DNA from: Shinisaurus crocodilurus | Taxonomy: Eukaryota > Chordata > Lepidosauria > Squamata > Shinisauridae | DNA: 64,000 nt | Reading direction: 5' to 3' | Assembly: GCA_021292165.1 (NCBI GenBank) | Contig: CM037877.1 | Coordinates: 7,121,980 to 7,185,979, forward strand | In this document: positions 46,795 through 58,499 of the stretch, in pieces | Numbering within the stretch: position 1 is the stretch's first letter | How the letters are laid out: every line of letters starts with the position of its first letter | The notes under the pieces: generated by a model | What the model was told of the DNA's origin: nothing | The model's database searches: none | Seen by the model: only the letters and a program-made list of their open reading frames with translations | Made by a program: the position numbers and the translations under genes

Positions 46795-46936
46795 GTCAGT
46801 GCTCTCCAACCTTGGGTCCCCAGATGTTTTTGGCCTACAACTCCCAGCATGCCCCAGCCAGCGTAGCTACGCTGGTTGGGGCATGCTGGGAGTTGTAGGC
46901 CAAAAACATCTGGGGACCCAAGGTTGGGGAGCACTG
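46795..46936. mobile_element. Hairpin hAT-type MITE, copy 6
   Basis: gtcagtgctctccaacc to ggttggggagcactg. The arms pair for about 60 nt around cgtagctacg. The flanks ttctatag (46787-46794) and atctatag (46937-46944) are an 8-bp duplication with one mismatch. Confidence 0.92.
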
Positions 46937-47044
46937 ATCTATAGTTTGGCTGGCCCTGCAAGTAAGACGTTGTGCTCGCTCACATGGCCAAGCTGTGTCT
47001 TGGCTGTACCTCTTCAGACTGCAGCTGGAGGCTCCTCTCTCTCT

Positions 47045-47074
47045 CACACATACACACCACACACACACACACAC
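47045..47074. repeat. CA-rich microsatellite
   Basis: cacacataca followed by CA units. Confidence 0.9.
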
Positions 47075-47261
47075 GTATTGTGCACCAGCGGTGCACCAAC
47101 GTTTTGATGGAAATTGTAATGTTGCCTGCTTAAATCAATGAGGTAACGTAACCACTAGTTAGAGTGGGAGGAAAGGGTTAATTGAACAATCCCCAGGGTG
47201 CATGTTTTGGACCCCTCCTCCCTACTTCCAGACCCAGCTATCTCCTCTCTCTCTCTCTCTC

Positions 47262-47901
47262 CAACATGCGATGTGGCTGCAAAGAAGGCAAATGCAATTT
47301 TGGGCTGTATTAATAGAAGTATAGCTTCCAAATCGCGGGCAGTGATAATTCCCCTTTACTCGGCACTGGTTAGGCCTCATCTTGAGTACTGCGTCCAGTT
47401 CTGGGCACCACACTTTCAGAAGGACATAGACAAACTGGAGAGGGTTCAGAGGAGGGCAACAAGGATGATAAAGGGACTGGAAACAAGGCCCTATGAGGAG
47501 AGACTGAAAGAACTGGGCATGTTTAGCCTTCAGAAGAGGAGACTGAGGGGAGATATGATCGCACTCTTCCAGTACTTGAAGGGATGTCACACAGAGGAGG
47601 CCAGGATCTCTTCTCGATCATCCCAGTTTGCAGGACACGGAATAATGGGCTCAGTTACAGGAACCTAGATTCCACCTGAACATCAGGAAAAATTTCCTGA
47701 CTGTCAGAGCAATAAGACAATGGAATCAACTACCTAGGGAGGTTGTGGGCTCTCCCACTCTGGAGGCATTCAAGGTGCGGCTGGACAGACATCTGTCAGG
47801 GATGCTTTGACCTGGATTCCTGCATTGAGCAGGGGGTTGGACTCGATGGCCTTGTAGGCCCCTTCCAACTCTACTTTTCTATGATTCTATGATTCTATGA
47901 A
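47262..47901 (+). mobile_element. CR1 LINE 3' end, 5'-truncated
   Basis: Encodes the C-terminal part of CR1 ORF2 (landmarks [19 protein letters not shown] and [11 protein letters not shown], 47350-47480), then a frameshift near 47640. It ends with the CR1 3'UTR and ttctatgattctatgattct. Its last 640 bp are nearly the same as 60777-61400. Confidence 0.95.
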
Positions 47902-48652
47902 TAAACGGACTGTAAGTAAAAAACTAATAAATGTCTTCATTAGTTTTAAACCTTGTACGGACAATCCGTTTCCTTTTCAGAGCCTTTTAGCAAGGGTTTA
48001 GCAACCCACGTGGTGATCACCCGTTTCAATAACCAGGCTGCGCATAAGGGGGGGAAACTCTGCTTCGGCCTAACCAGTATAGGACCGACTCCTTTTCCAA
48101 TATCCTCCAGCACTTTTCAGTCCCAAGGGCCACATCGGGTGTCTGCTGGAGTGGTGGGGGCCATACACACACTCACATACAACTCTCTCTCACACACCCC
48201 TCTCTCTCACACCCCTCTCTCTCTCTCTCCTCATCACACACACTCACATACGACTCTCTCTCACACATACACCCCCCCTTCTCTCTCACACATTCAGCAG
48301 CCACTACATGTCTCTTGGTCTTGCAGCAACGGCACCAAGGTGCTGAAGCCGGCTCTCTGCCCCAACCTCCCCAACGTGGTCACCAAGACCACGTTGGAGA
48401 GGGAAAAATGCTCTAGAATGGGCTCCATGGTTCCCGCTGATTCCTAGAGCATCTCGGGAAGGTATGCGGGAACCTTCAGCCGCGTGCTTCTGGGGATGCT
48501 CTAGGAATGAGGTCCCTGCTCTCTGGCAGGAGCCCTGGAATCTGTTCCGAGTTTTGGGTGGTGGCAGATGCTGGGGGTCTGGGAGCCACCAGACGGGGCT
48601 TGGGGGGCCACCTGCAGCCCAAGGGCCACAGTTCTTGCACCCCTGATACGCA
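47902..48652. other. Single-copy stretch with CA/CT-rich low complexity
   Basis: 48165-48300 is an impure CT/CA tract (repeated tctctcacaca). An inverted phrase, accaaggtg.../...aacgtggtcaccaagaccac, lies near 48370. No exon recognised. Confidence 0.4.
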
Positions 48653-48655
48653 CAT

Positions 48656-48699
<44 letters not shown>
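48653..48699. repeat. (CA)n microsatellite
   Basis: About 22 CA units. Confidence 0.97.
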
Positions 48700-48701
<2 letters not shown>

Positions 48702-49288
48702 CCTGCACATAGCAAACTAGCGTGTAATGAGAAAATGTTGCTTCTGTCTAATACGCTGGTTTTCTTTATGCAGGGTATTTTCACATGGAGGATCATTAAG
48801 TCACATGAGGTCCATCTTCACTTTGAGGTGGCACAGCCAAGGCACACGTGTACCACTTCAGTGACATCTAGGCCTAAGGAATTTGCCTGGGTATCCCAAG
48901 CAAATGATGCCTTTCCTGAGACCCGGAGGCCTGAGCAAATATCTCCCTGGAGACGTCCACATCTGGGTACAGCTCCCTCTCCCAAACATCTTGTCGCCAG
49001 CTACCTCTCCCCAATACGTAAAGGGAGTTCCACATTATTATTATTATTTTTTTAATGTTAAGAGTATATAGTGACTTCAGCTACAGGCAAGAGGGCTTTG
49101 AGGGATGGCCACCCAAAGGACTTAAGAGTTTCACACTACTTGGTTTCCCCTCTCATTATTTTGTGCATCTATCTACTATCTGGCAGACGCACTGCGTGTC
49201 CATGAATCCTTGCCTCCTTCTCTTGAGGGGGGGATTTAGCATATATTGATTTTGGCAGATTTGCCTCAAATGATCCTCTCTCCGTTTG
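48700..49288. other. Single-copy stretch, nothing recognised
   Basis: No repeat or exon recognised. Confidence 0.3.
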
Positions 49289-49294
49289 TGCAAT

Positions 49295-49323
<29 letters not shown>
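49289..49323. repeat. (CA)n microsatellite
   Basis: About 17 CA units. Confidence 0.96.
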
Positions 49324-49325
<2 letters not shown>

Positions 49326-49629
49326 TCCTCCTTCCAGCACTGCTGCTGTAATTAGAAAGAAAAGAGAGAACAGAAGGCAGCCATTTTGGAAGCGGTTTTA
49401 CCAGAAAAATCCTTCGGGGTTTGTTTGCTGAAGCTTGTGACCTTATCTACCACATCTCAGTGATCTTTTTAATGCCTGAAAACAACTTTGAGAGCATTAG
49501 TGGGGAAAACAAGACTTAAAACCACTGTAGACTAAAACAATTTGTGTTCTAAAAGAGGGATTTGATCAAAGGGATGAAAAAGGCACTCAGAATTAATTGA
49601 GTGAAGCCTTCTTTCTCTCAGTTCCTCCT

Positions 49630-49666
49630 CCTTCCTTCCTTCCTTCCTTCTTTCTTTCTTTCTTTT
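49630..49666. repeat. (CTTC)n / (CTTT)n microsatellite
   Basis: cttccttccttccttcc changes to tttctttctttct. Confidence 0.95.
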
Positions 49667-49784
49667 GTGCCTCACCTTAGCCTGGCAATTTCTTTTTAAT
49701 TTCAATGAACACACAGAGCTCCCTCAAACAAAAGGGTCCTACTTATTGGCGTATTAATTTATTTCACGAAGGGTGTGCACGTCT

Positions 49785-50282
49785 GTCATGCCCATTTGTT
49801 TCTGGGCAAAATCCAAAGTGCTGCTTATGACCTATAAAGCCCTATATGGCTTGGGACCAGGCTACCTGAAAGACTGCCTTCTATCTCCCATACAAGCCTG
49901 CCCACATTTTAAGATATTCAGGGGAGGTCCTTCTCTTGGCTTCGCCGCCATCAGAGGCATGTTTGGCCCCACAGCCAAACATGCCCCACAGCCTGGGAAA
50001 AGAGAGGGACCTTTTCCCAGGCTGTGGAACCCCCTCCCAAGGGAAGCTAGGTTCGATCCCTCTGTGATCCTTCCGACGGCAAGCAAAGACCACTTCATTC
50101 AAGAAGGCCTTTGGCCTGTGAGTGGGTCTCTGGGTTGGGTGCTGTTTTTATTATGTAATTGTTTTGTTTCTGTTGTATTTGTGTTTTATTGTTTTAATCT
50201 ATTTTAAATTGTTTCGTAAGCTGCCTTGAGTGCCATGTTTTGGTAGAAAGGTGGGGTACAGATCAAGTCAATGAATAAATGG
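49785..50282 (+). mobile_element. L2-like LINE 3' end
   Basis: A frame across 49800-50120 encodes KVLLMTYKALYGLGPGYLKD and, later, LWNPLPREARFD, the conserved C-terminal tail of L2-type ORF2. The 3'UTR ends taagctgccttgagtgcca and ggtacagatcaagtcaatg. The internal ccacagcctggg/cccaggctgtgg are inverted. Confidence 0.75.
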
Positions 50283-50537
50283 ATGCACATACTCAGCTTC
50301 GACTGGGAGTGTCGGTGCACAGGAGTTCCATCTAAACACAGATGGGTGTTACTGCGCTGACCAGGAGCTCGTCCACCCGCTCTGGGGAGGTCCTTTTGGA
50401 GTACTTTGCAGCCATTTTACTTCACCCGTGCCATTTTGCACTTTGCTAGGTCATTGTTTTAAAAGTGTGACCAGCAGGCATTGTCCTTCCCAGTTCCCCC
50501 ATATATTAATTATGCATGGCGTATCGTACTCTTAGCC

Positions 50538-50672
50538 CAGTGTTTCTCAACCTTGGGTCCCCAGATGTTTTTGGCCTACAACTCCCAGCATGCCCCAGCC
50601 AGCTATGCTGGCTGGGGCATGCTGGGAGTTGTAGGCCAAAAACATCTGGGGACCCAAGGTTGAGAAACACTG
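50538..50672. mobile_element. Hairpin hAT-type MITE, copy 7, near-perfect palindrome
   Basis: cagtgtttctcaacc to ggttgagaaacactg. The arms match over about 65 nt with a short centre at ccagctatgctgg. Confidence 0.93.
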
Positions 50673-52419
50673 TCCCACAGCCATAATCCACTGGCAGTTT
50701 CTTGAATTCATTTCAACAGGGCTTGTGCCAGAGGAAAGTGTCATTCTAAACTTCAAATGGCGGTTCCTAGAAATCTGCCTTTTTAAAAACATTTGAATGA
50801 TCTGATAAGTAGTATTTCTTATGCATCGCTACTATAGTTGCACTAGCGGCCTTCTGCAGTAGATGCATGTCATCATCTGGGCACAGCGGATGCCGTAAAA
50901 CAGAAGACCGGCCAGTGCGGTGACCTGTGGCAGGACAACACCCTGAAGCTCTTGAACCATGCTCCTGAAGCCGAAGGACTTGATGATTCTAGAGAGGACG
51001 GAATCTCAGGAACACCGAGGAATTACATTACGTTGGCCCTCCTCCATAACCTGCCACCGTGACAAGCACCGATCCCCGTGAGTGCTGTTGCCAGCTTGCT
51101 TTCAAGAAGACACCCGGCCTGCAGAAAGTCAGGACTCCATTATGCTAGCAGAGAGAGACAAAGCTCAATCTATGCTTCGCACACAGTCGATGCCTATATT
51201 GGCTGAGTTATCATGGGATAATTGTAGCCATGAGTGCATTGCCCCAATGCATCATGGATCACTCGCCCTGGATAGTTGACTCTCTTGACTGTCTTCAGGT
51301 CACAAGAGGCAAACGGAGAGATGGAGAAGCCAATCACATTTTGTGGTGGCATAAATAAACCTGATAATGGTAAATCAACTGCTGAAAGTTTGTCCACAGC
51401 TGCATAACTGGTTGCCACTCAGGAACAACAAATCCAGTTGCCCGTGGACCATATCCTAAAGTGCTTATCAAGGTTTTGCCAGGCTCTCACTCTCACACAC
51501 AACTTCTCTGGACCTCAGTGGAAGCTTTATCCCTGTTCAGAGTGATGGACTCAACTTGGACTCTAATCCCTCTTCTAGACTATAAGATTGGTTGGGGGTT
51601 TGGAAGGGGATGAACTAACAGGCAAAGAGCAGAACACACTAAATCGAACATTATTTATTTTTTACAAACGTTGCAGTGCATCCTGATCTCGTGAGAGTAG
51701 TGCTGCTCTTGCTCAGGGCTCCAGCCAGTTGGAAGAGGATCCATGTAGTTCAGACTCTGCAAGGGGTGAGGAGGAGGGAAGGGGAAAAGGACACCTTTTT
51801 TCTTTTCCAACTGGCCTCTTGAGGTCTTTCCCTGCTGCGCTATGCTATATGTGGACTAGAGGGCTCTGGTTCTGGGGATGGCTGACAATCCTGAATCTGA
51901 GCATTATATTATTATATAGTGGGGTGGGTGGGTTCTGGATGATGGTAAATGGAAAAGGTGTCCTTTTTCCTTTCCTTCCTCCTGAAACATCCCCATATAG
52001 CACAAAAAGGAGAGTTTTTTAACCTCATGGTATGCATCCCCCCCCCAACCCTAATTCCTCCTCCAGGATACCAACTACATAAGCCGTTGGGGGCTGGAGC
52101 AGGCAATGCCGCTGCCCTCCATTTTCCTCAGCTCCCCTCAACTGACAACTGAACATTCTGTGTCTCAGGCTATAGACTAAATGTATAAGACATGCATACT
52201 CTGCCAAACTTCCCGTTCCTTCAGACACCTTTTTTTCCCTTCCCAGGGTGGAAGTGAGTGCCTAGAAAACGATGGGGAAATCCAGGATTTTTAGCACTCC
52301 TGTGACTGGGCAGCAGACAAAAGGGAGCCGTAAATATAAGGGTTCCTGCCTTTGGAATTCAATCTGAACCCAAATGTTCCCCTTGTAGACAATGAGATGA
52401 GCTTCTCCAGAATGCCCTC
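50673..52419. other. Single-copy stretch downstream of the CELF gene, nothing recognised
   Basis: No repeat family or exon recognised. A minus-strand AATAAA lies near 51655. Confidence 0.35.
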
Positions 52420-52421
52420 TA

Positions 52422-52674
52422 CAGTAATACCTTGGATTGCAAGTAACTTGGTTTGAGAGCGTTTTGCAAGACAAGCAAATTTTTAAATATTTATTTAATT
52501 TTTTTTTACTTGATATACAAGCGTCGTCTTGCAATACAAGTACTGTAGTACGGCTTAAATTAAAAATCTCTGTTCAAATTTTTTTTTGGGGGGGATTTCG
52601 TTTTGATATAAGAGTGTTTTGGATTACAAGCACGTTTCCGGAACGAATTATGCTCTCAATCCAAGGCATGACTG
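52422..52674. mobile_element. Tc1/mariner-type MITE (253 bp)
   Basis: cagtaataccttggattgc and gctctcaatccaaggcatga...ctg are inverted ends. TA dinucleotides flank both sides (52420-52421 and 52675-52676), the tc1/mariner target. The inner gagagcgttttgcaagac and ttttgatataagagtgtttt resemble Tigger/pogo-derived elements. Confidence 0.85.
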
Positions 52675-52679
52675 TATTT

Positions 52680-54124
52680 CCATGCCCTCTATCCTGGAAG
52701 CTCACAAATCCTTGTTGGGATATTAAAAAAAACCCCACCCGTCTCCCAACATTTCTTTTTCTTTTTCTTTTAATTTACCTACATCTATACTTCAGTAAGC
52801 CTACCCCCCCTCCTCCCAACTATGTAGAAACCATTCCCCTACATTTGGCTGGCCCTGTTCCACTTCCAAGCTGATAGCCACTCAACAACCCACGTTTGCT
52901 GTTAGAGGGGATGGCGGTGCCTTTCCTCAGGCCTAACACTGTCGCTCAACCCACATTCCACAGCTGCCCACCTTCCACTATCATGTGTACAAGCCTCATA
53001 TATCCATTTGGGATCCACCCTTTTTCTCCCAGGGAAAGCCTGGGCATTTTGCTAGATCTGGCAAAAGGTGACCATCATCACTACATTGCTAGGCAAGAAT
53101 GACACGATGATTCCCCACTGATGGTAGGGGTGGAATTGCGATAGAGGATTGGGTACCCAACGGCTGGCTTGGTGAGCCCTGCGGGACTAACATCCTGCAA
53201 GTAGCCCATAGTACTTGTGGGTCAGCTGGCCCTGAAGAAGTTTCATCTTCTGTCCGGCAGTTGTACTCACAGCCAAGTCCGCCAGACAATGTTGCTTCAC
53301 AAGCTTTGTTGACATAAATGAGGGTTGCACAGCAGGAGTACCTGGTGTAGCACCCCCTATCCTTATCCTGATGAAGAGACACCGTATTCCTAATAAAGGC
53401 TGCCCCACGCAAGGAACAGAAAGCATGTTGAGGTGCTTATAACACAGAACTGGCAGCATATATTAAGTGAACAGGTCCTCCTGCTTAAATATTACGACAC
53501 AACTTGTGTCTTTACACATTCATGATTCACTGTTCACTGACAACGGCCATCCCACTGCAATGAGCAGGCAGTTTCCATTCGTTTCATGGGCGCTTGTGGA
53601 GGAGACATTCCTAGGGGACTGCACCTATTGTCCCTTTCAGCCAATAGCAATGGGAATGGATATTGGTGATGGGTTTCTGTGGGATGATCAGTTTAGGAAC
53701 AGTCTGTACAGACAACCTGGTGATGCAGAAAACCGCCTGTCCCTGTTAGTGCCTCTTTTGGTCCTCTCTTGTTAAATTACCAGATTGGTCCCAGCTCCCA
53801 GGGAGAAAAATTGATTCAAAAGAGGGAAGTTGAACCTTACATCGTGCAAGCACAATAAAAAAGGACAGTCTAGTAAACGCAAGATCACTGTACCTATCTT
53901 GTATCTCCCTTTCCATAACCAACAGTAATGCTTAAGCCACCAGATCCCATTTCATGCGTAGGCTTCTGAAATGGCTCTAGAGGAGAAGGTAGAACCTTAG
54001 CGATTAAATGGTTAGGGTCCATGACACATGAGACGCTACTGGACAACAGGTGATGTTCCCTGCCCCCCCACTCCAAGCAGTTACCTGTGCTAGACCTTGC
54101 TTATCCAGTGTTTCCCACCATTCT
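52680..54124 (-). other. Probable 3'UTR and downstream flank of the CELF gene
   Basis: Directly follows the CELF stop codon on the minus strand. It is repeat-free from about 53000 to 54124. Candidate minus-strand poly(A) hexamers are an ATTAAA (plus tttaat) near 52770 and an AATAAA near 52490 inside the mariner MITE. The true 3' end is not determinable here. Two overlapping minus frames at 53089-53459 are noted separately. Confidence 0.45.
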
Positions 54125-54252
54125 TCAGTAGGGGCGGTTAGCATCCTTTGGCCTTTTGAGCTGCACCTTCAGCCTCTTCATGCCGATCTGGAAGCCATTC
54201 ATAGCTTGGATGGCAGCTTGGGCACTAGCAGGATTGTCAAAACTCACAAAGC
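54125..54252 (-). CDS. CELF/BRUNOL RNA-binding protein, terminal coding exon (CELF3-6 subfamily, paralogue unresolved)
   Basis: CELF proteins are nuclear/cytoplasmic RNA-binding regulators of alternative splicing, mRNA stability and translation, with three RRMs. This exon encodes the last 41 or so residues: the end of RRM3 with the RNP1-derived FVSFDNP, then [11 protein letters not shown], the family tail [14 protein letters not shown] and a TGA. The exon begins after a pyrimidine-containing acceptor (ttgtgttttgacag) with the G-C that completes a split glycine codon. That is the expected phase, so it is an intact exon and not a processed copy. The DANRPY ending fits CELF3, CELF4 or CELF6 rather than CELF1/2. 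The Ala in AQAAIQ fits CELF3 and the long intron fits CELF4, both from memory. No upstream exon is found in the remaining 9.7 kb. Confidence 0.88.
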
Positions 54253-54548
54253 CTGTCAAAACACAAGGCAAGGTGCAGGGTTTAGCCAGCTGAAGGGTGT
54301 TACAGGGCCGCCCCACACACAAGATCATTTCAAGAGTGAACATGGAGAGTGGGCGAAGGGACAGGTGGGGAATAGAACCGCCAGATGGTTCTGGATGCAA
54401 GGGTTTCTGGCTGCTCAAATTTCATGGTGGGTAGGCTGTGAAGATGGCATGGATGGAATGGGTCAAACCCTGACCTCTGGTGAGTCTCGACTGAGAGGTG
54501 AGATGGGAAGCAAGCAATGGAGAGTTAAATTCAGGTAAAGGAATTAGC

Positions 54549-55100
54549 CAGGGATGTTGAAGAGTCCTTGGTCTCGAGTCACGAGTCGAGTCACGAGTCT
54601 TTGGACCCGAGTCTCGAGTCCGAGTCCGAGTCCTTGGTCCAAAATGGTGACTCACGAGTCACGAGTCACGAGTCACTCCCAAAGCTGACTCCACGAGTCC
54701 CTATTAAAATCAATGAATGGGATTTTTCCCCAACAAAATAAGGCTACTTCACACTCAGAGCAGCCACACAGAGTAATCTCAGGTCCTTCTTCTGCCTCTC
54801 CCAAGTACGCAACACATCAATCAAAATAAATCTTGACACACTGTTGGGGCTGCACTCCTGGTAGCCGTCCATAGTGGCCGAGCAGCGGCACACCTCGCTT
54901 CCATGTGCTCTTTGCCGGCAATCACGCTCCTCTCCACTCCTTCTGGCACAGCCCAGGGATGTTGAAGAGTCCTTGGTCTCGAGTCCCGAGTTGAGTCTCG
55001 AGTCCCATTAAAAATATTGGGACTCGAGTCCGAGTCGAGTCAGAGGGGGGACTCAGTCCGACTCACGAGTCGAGTCCTCGAGTCCGAGTCCCCATCCCTG
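54549..55100. mobile_element. hAT-type MITE with GAGTC arrays, copy 2 (552 bp), composite
   Basis: The ends are cagggatgttgaagagtcc (54549) and gagtccccatccctg (55100). The duplication is gaattagc / gaactagc (54541-54548 and 55101-55108; 8 bp, one mismatch). A second internal 5' terminus, cagggatgttgaagagtcc, lies at 54954. The sequence is therefore either two nested copies or an internal duplication around an unrelated 190-bp segment (54765-54953). Confidence 0.85.
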
Positions 55101-55108
55101 GAACTAGC

Positions 55109-57650
55109 GGAGGTTAGAAATGTCACTGGTAATCAGATTTCAAGATTTGAGCGGAGGGAGAGTCTCAGTTGCATAGGGTCAAATCCTGAGCTGCAGTGTT
55201 TCTTGTAGGGATGATGAGGCAGGAAGGTTGATGGGAGGAAAGGTTTACGTCCAATAAAGACAGGAACATCTACTGCATCACGGCGTCATAGGAGCAGTGG
55301 GATTTCAAATGTAACACAACTGTTGTCCAGGATGTGCCTGTTTCAAAGCTAACTAATTCAGGTTCTGGTTAGTAGAACAAAAACAGCTGGATGTTGTGGT
55401 GAACGCTCAGGAGACACTTAGTTATGAAACTGTAGCAAGAAGCAGGTGGTGCAGCGAGCAGGGTATTGGATAAGCACCTTTGAGGTCTTGTGTTTACCTG
55501 TTGCATCTCAGCCATAGATAGGAAGAGAGAACCAGGGATTTTCGAGTTTGCCTAAATTCTCTGAAAATCCCTTTGAAGTTTTGCCTCACTCCCATTTTTT
55601 ATTTTGATTTGTTTTTTTGGCTTGTTCGAATGGGTAAAGTGTACATTTCTGTGCATATTTTTCAAAAGTGCGTCCTCCCCCCCATTGACTAAAGTGTGAA
55701 AATGTGTATTTTTAATTAAAAATGTGCATTTCAAAGTGCATTTTTTTTTTTAAATGTGCATTTTAAAAAACGTGATAGCAAGTTTGGGAGTTCGTGAACA
55801 CTTCTTGAAAAAAAGTGTTCCTGCTCAAGTTCATGATTGCGAACAGAACACGTTCTCATGATTTGTGAACAGACATGAAATTCTCATACATCCCCAGCCG
55901 TGGTCCATGGACCCTTAGAGATGGTGGCTTGCTCAAGGCCGCCATCTGTCTTTCAGCCAAAATTCTTCATTTGCACAATACCTCACAGGATTAAGCGGAA
56001 ATGTTGTCTTCTGCTGCTCTGTGATTCAAACAATCCCTTAAGGTTGCGTCAGACAAGATATTTTTCCTACACACAGATGATCTTGATGTAGGGAAAATGT
56101 TCATTTGTGAAGCAAGCCTGCACTGGTCCTGATGACCACTAATTTTTTTCTGGCCATGGTTGCAGGCTGCTTACCATGAAGGGGTCTGAGCAGGTGATCC
56201 AAGGGCTCAGGTGGGGGTGAGACATGGGAACCTACAAATCACCACGGGTGGACTCCTAGCTTGAAGACCAATGCAACACTGACAGAACTTTGCTAATTCC
56301 CTGCAATAACGCCTTGATTTACACTTGACAGTAGCTACTTTTGGAATCATCTCTCTGTGAATTCTTCCCATAATGCTCCAGCAGGGTAGGAATGTCAAAT
56401 GAAAGAATTACATTAATGTCAAAGGGCCAGATTGGGCAGAGGGAAAGGGAGGCACTGGTACTCTCCTGTGTGGCTCCCCCATCACCAAAGTTGCACGGGA
56501 GGAAGCTACGGAGAACAGGGATGGGCAAATCCATCCTTTTCAGTTTCTCTCAAATTCTCATTTCTCCAATTTTAAGTTTGACTTGTGAATTTTGAGATAT
56601 TTTAAAATTCATATGCATTTTTGTGTCTTAGACTCTTAGCCTTTAGCAATGCTGGGTGGTGGAAGGCTTGGGAAGTGATCTTCTTTGGTATAACAGAAGG
56701 CCTATTAGAGGCATGTCTCTGTTTTCATCTGTGAAGTAAATGATAAATTCACACCTGTTAGCTGGTCTAAGGCATCCAAGTTCCTTCCCTCAAGGAGGTG
56801 CGTCTATTGTGTAGACCTATTATTTACCCTGTGCTCAATATGCAATATTTTGTCACTGAGAAAATAGGATTCCACCTCCCATCCCAAGAAGATGTGCCTG
56901 TTATGATAGGTCATGTAGTTTATAATATGAATACTGAGGGCTCAACGAGATGTGATTTGGGAGTTTGTGATCAGGACCTCCCATTTCTTTTATGGAGCTG
57001 TTAATTAGAGAGGGGGGGAAAGCTGGGAGGGGGTCTATTTAACTCCTTCCTCTCACACTTTCCTCAGTCTAAATTCTGCTTAAAGTTGCCAATGCCATTA
57101 GCAACTCGGGTGGTGAGGATGGGGGAAGATTGGGAGGAAAGTTGTCAGTATCAGTAAGCCTGTACGTCTCCCCTCTCCCATTACAGAAGTCAAATCTCAC
57201 CTTTTAATATATATTTGACCAAGGAGTGGAATTGCTATCTCTTCAGAGTTTTGTTTACCCCGGTCCATGCAGTAGGTGGGACGAGCATAGGACCGGGGCT
57301 AGCGGTAGTATAACATTGTGAATAAAATTGTGGGGCCCACGGAAGTCCTTCCTCTTCTTTTGACAACAAAGAGGGAACAAGAGAAGGAGAGGTTAAAAAG
57401 CTCTAAGCTCCTTCCGTGCCTACGTTAATTAATAATCAGAGAAATATATGTACCAGTCTGAAGATGATTGGTAGGAGGACAGGGTTTTGTGATAAATCTA
57501 TTTTATGTTTTTTTTTCACAGGGATTATGTAAAAAGGCTGTGCTAAATAAATGATTTAGCAAGGCGGTAAAGAATCAAGAAATTTGCAAGCGTTGCAGCT
57601 CAGGGCATCTCTCGTTCCGCAAAGTTGCCGCCGGCTCTAAAACTTGGGAG
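55109..57650. other. Single-copy intronic stretch, nothing recognised
   Basis: No repeat family or exon recognised. 55560-55860 contains AT-rich variants of gtgcattt and tgcatttt, a low-grade tandem texture. Confidence 0.35.
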
Positions 57651-57659
57651 TTCTTATTT

Positions 57660-58060
57660 GAAGAGAGTGTCCGGCGAGACGATGCCACACAGCCAACAGA
57701 GAGGTAGTGTCCTACTGCGCCCGTGCGCTCACACGACCCACAAGCTCGCACAACGGGGCTTCTGTGGTTCTAAAAATAATCCCGGAAACAAGTGGAAACG
57801 CTCATTTCCGGAACGGGGCAGGCCAGCATTGCTCACAGAAGGGAGCTCCGCCGCTGACCTGTCCTGATCCAGACACGAGTGTTTCTGCTTGTTTCTGGGG
57901 TTATTCTTTTTAGAAGCGCCTAAGCTCCACTGCACACGCGGTGGGTCCTGCAAGCACAACGGAGCCCGTGGAGCCAGAGCGGCCCTGCTGGATACTGCCG
58001 CTACACCAGCATTTGCTAGCAGCAGCATTTTTTTAGCATAGCAGGCAGACAGATGGGAAT
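57660..58060. repeat. Diverged long inverted repeat, GC-rich
   Basis: The left arm around 57771-57822 (tctaaaaataatcccggaaa, caagtggaaac, catttccgg) pairs with the right arm around 57870-57920 (tttctgcttgtttctggggt, tattctttttaga). Outer parts (cacaacggggc / gcacaacggagc) also relate. It is CpG-richer than its surroundings. Probably a MITE; ends not defined. Confidence 0.5.
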
Positions 58061-58147
58061 ATTCTAGCAATGCTTTTTATGGCTGCAATTGTGTTGTTCA
58101 AATGCGGCAGGGAGTGAAGGATGAGTGGAGGGTCAGATGCTTTAAAG

Positions 58148-58287
58148 CAGTGTTCTCCAGTCCAACCTTGGGTCCCCAGATGTTTTTGGCCTACAACTCC
58201 CAGCATGCCCCAGCCAGCGTAGCTGGCTGGGGCATGCTGGGAGTTGTAGGCCCAAAACATCTGGGGAGCCAAGGTTGGAGAACACTG
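58148..58287. mobile_element. Hairpin hAT-type MITE, copy 8
   Basis: cagtgttctccagtccaacc to ggttggagaacactg. The 5-nt insertion agtcc in the left arm is the only major asymmetry. The flanks share agatgct at a small distance. Confidence 0.9.
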
Positions 58288-58324
58288 ATCTAGATGCTGT
58301 CTCACAGCCCTAGACTTGCTCTGC

Positions 58325-58405
58325 CCAGCTGCAATCCTATACCCACTTACCTGGGAGCCAGCCCAATTGAACTCAATAGGGCTTACTTCTGAGTAGATGT
58401 GTATG
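58325..58405 (-). repeat. Short interspersed repeat fragment ('cttacttctgagtag')
   Basis: gcaatcctatacccacttac and ggcttacttctgagtagatg form a phrase that recurs in diverged form near 22560 and 59560-59600. Confidence 0.5.
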
Positions 58406-58499
58406 GGATCTCGGCAGCAGAATAAATGAGAAAACCCCAGCAAATGTATGTAAATATATGTTATATTTTAACTATTAGCTGCCCGTTATATATATATAT

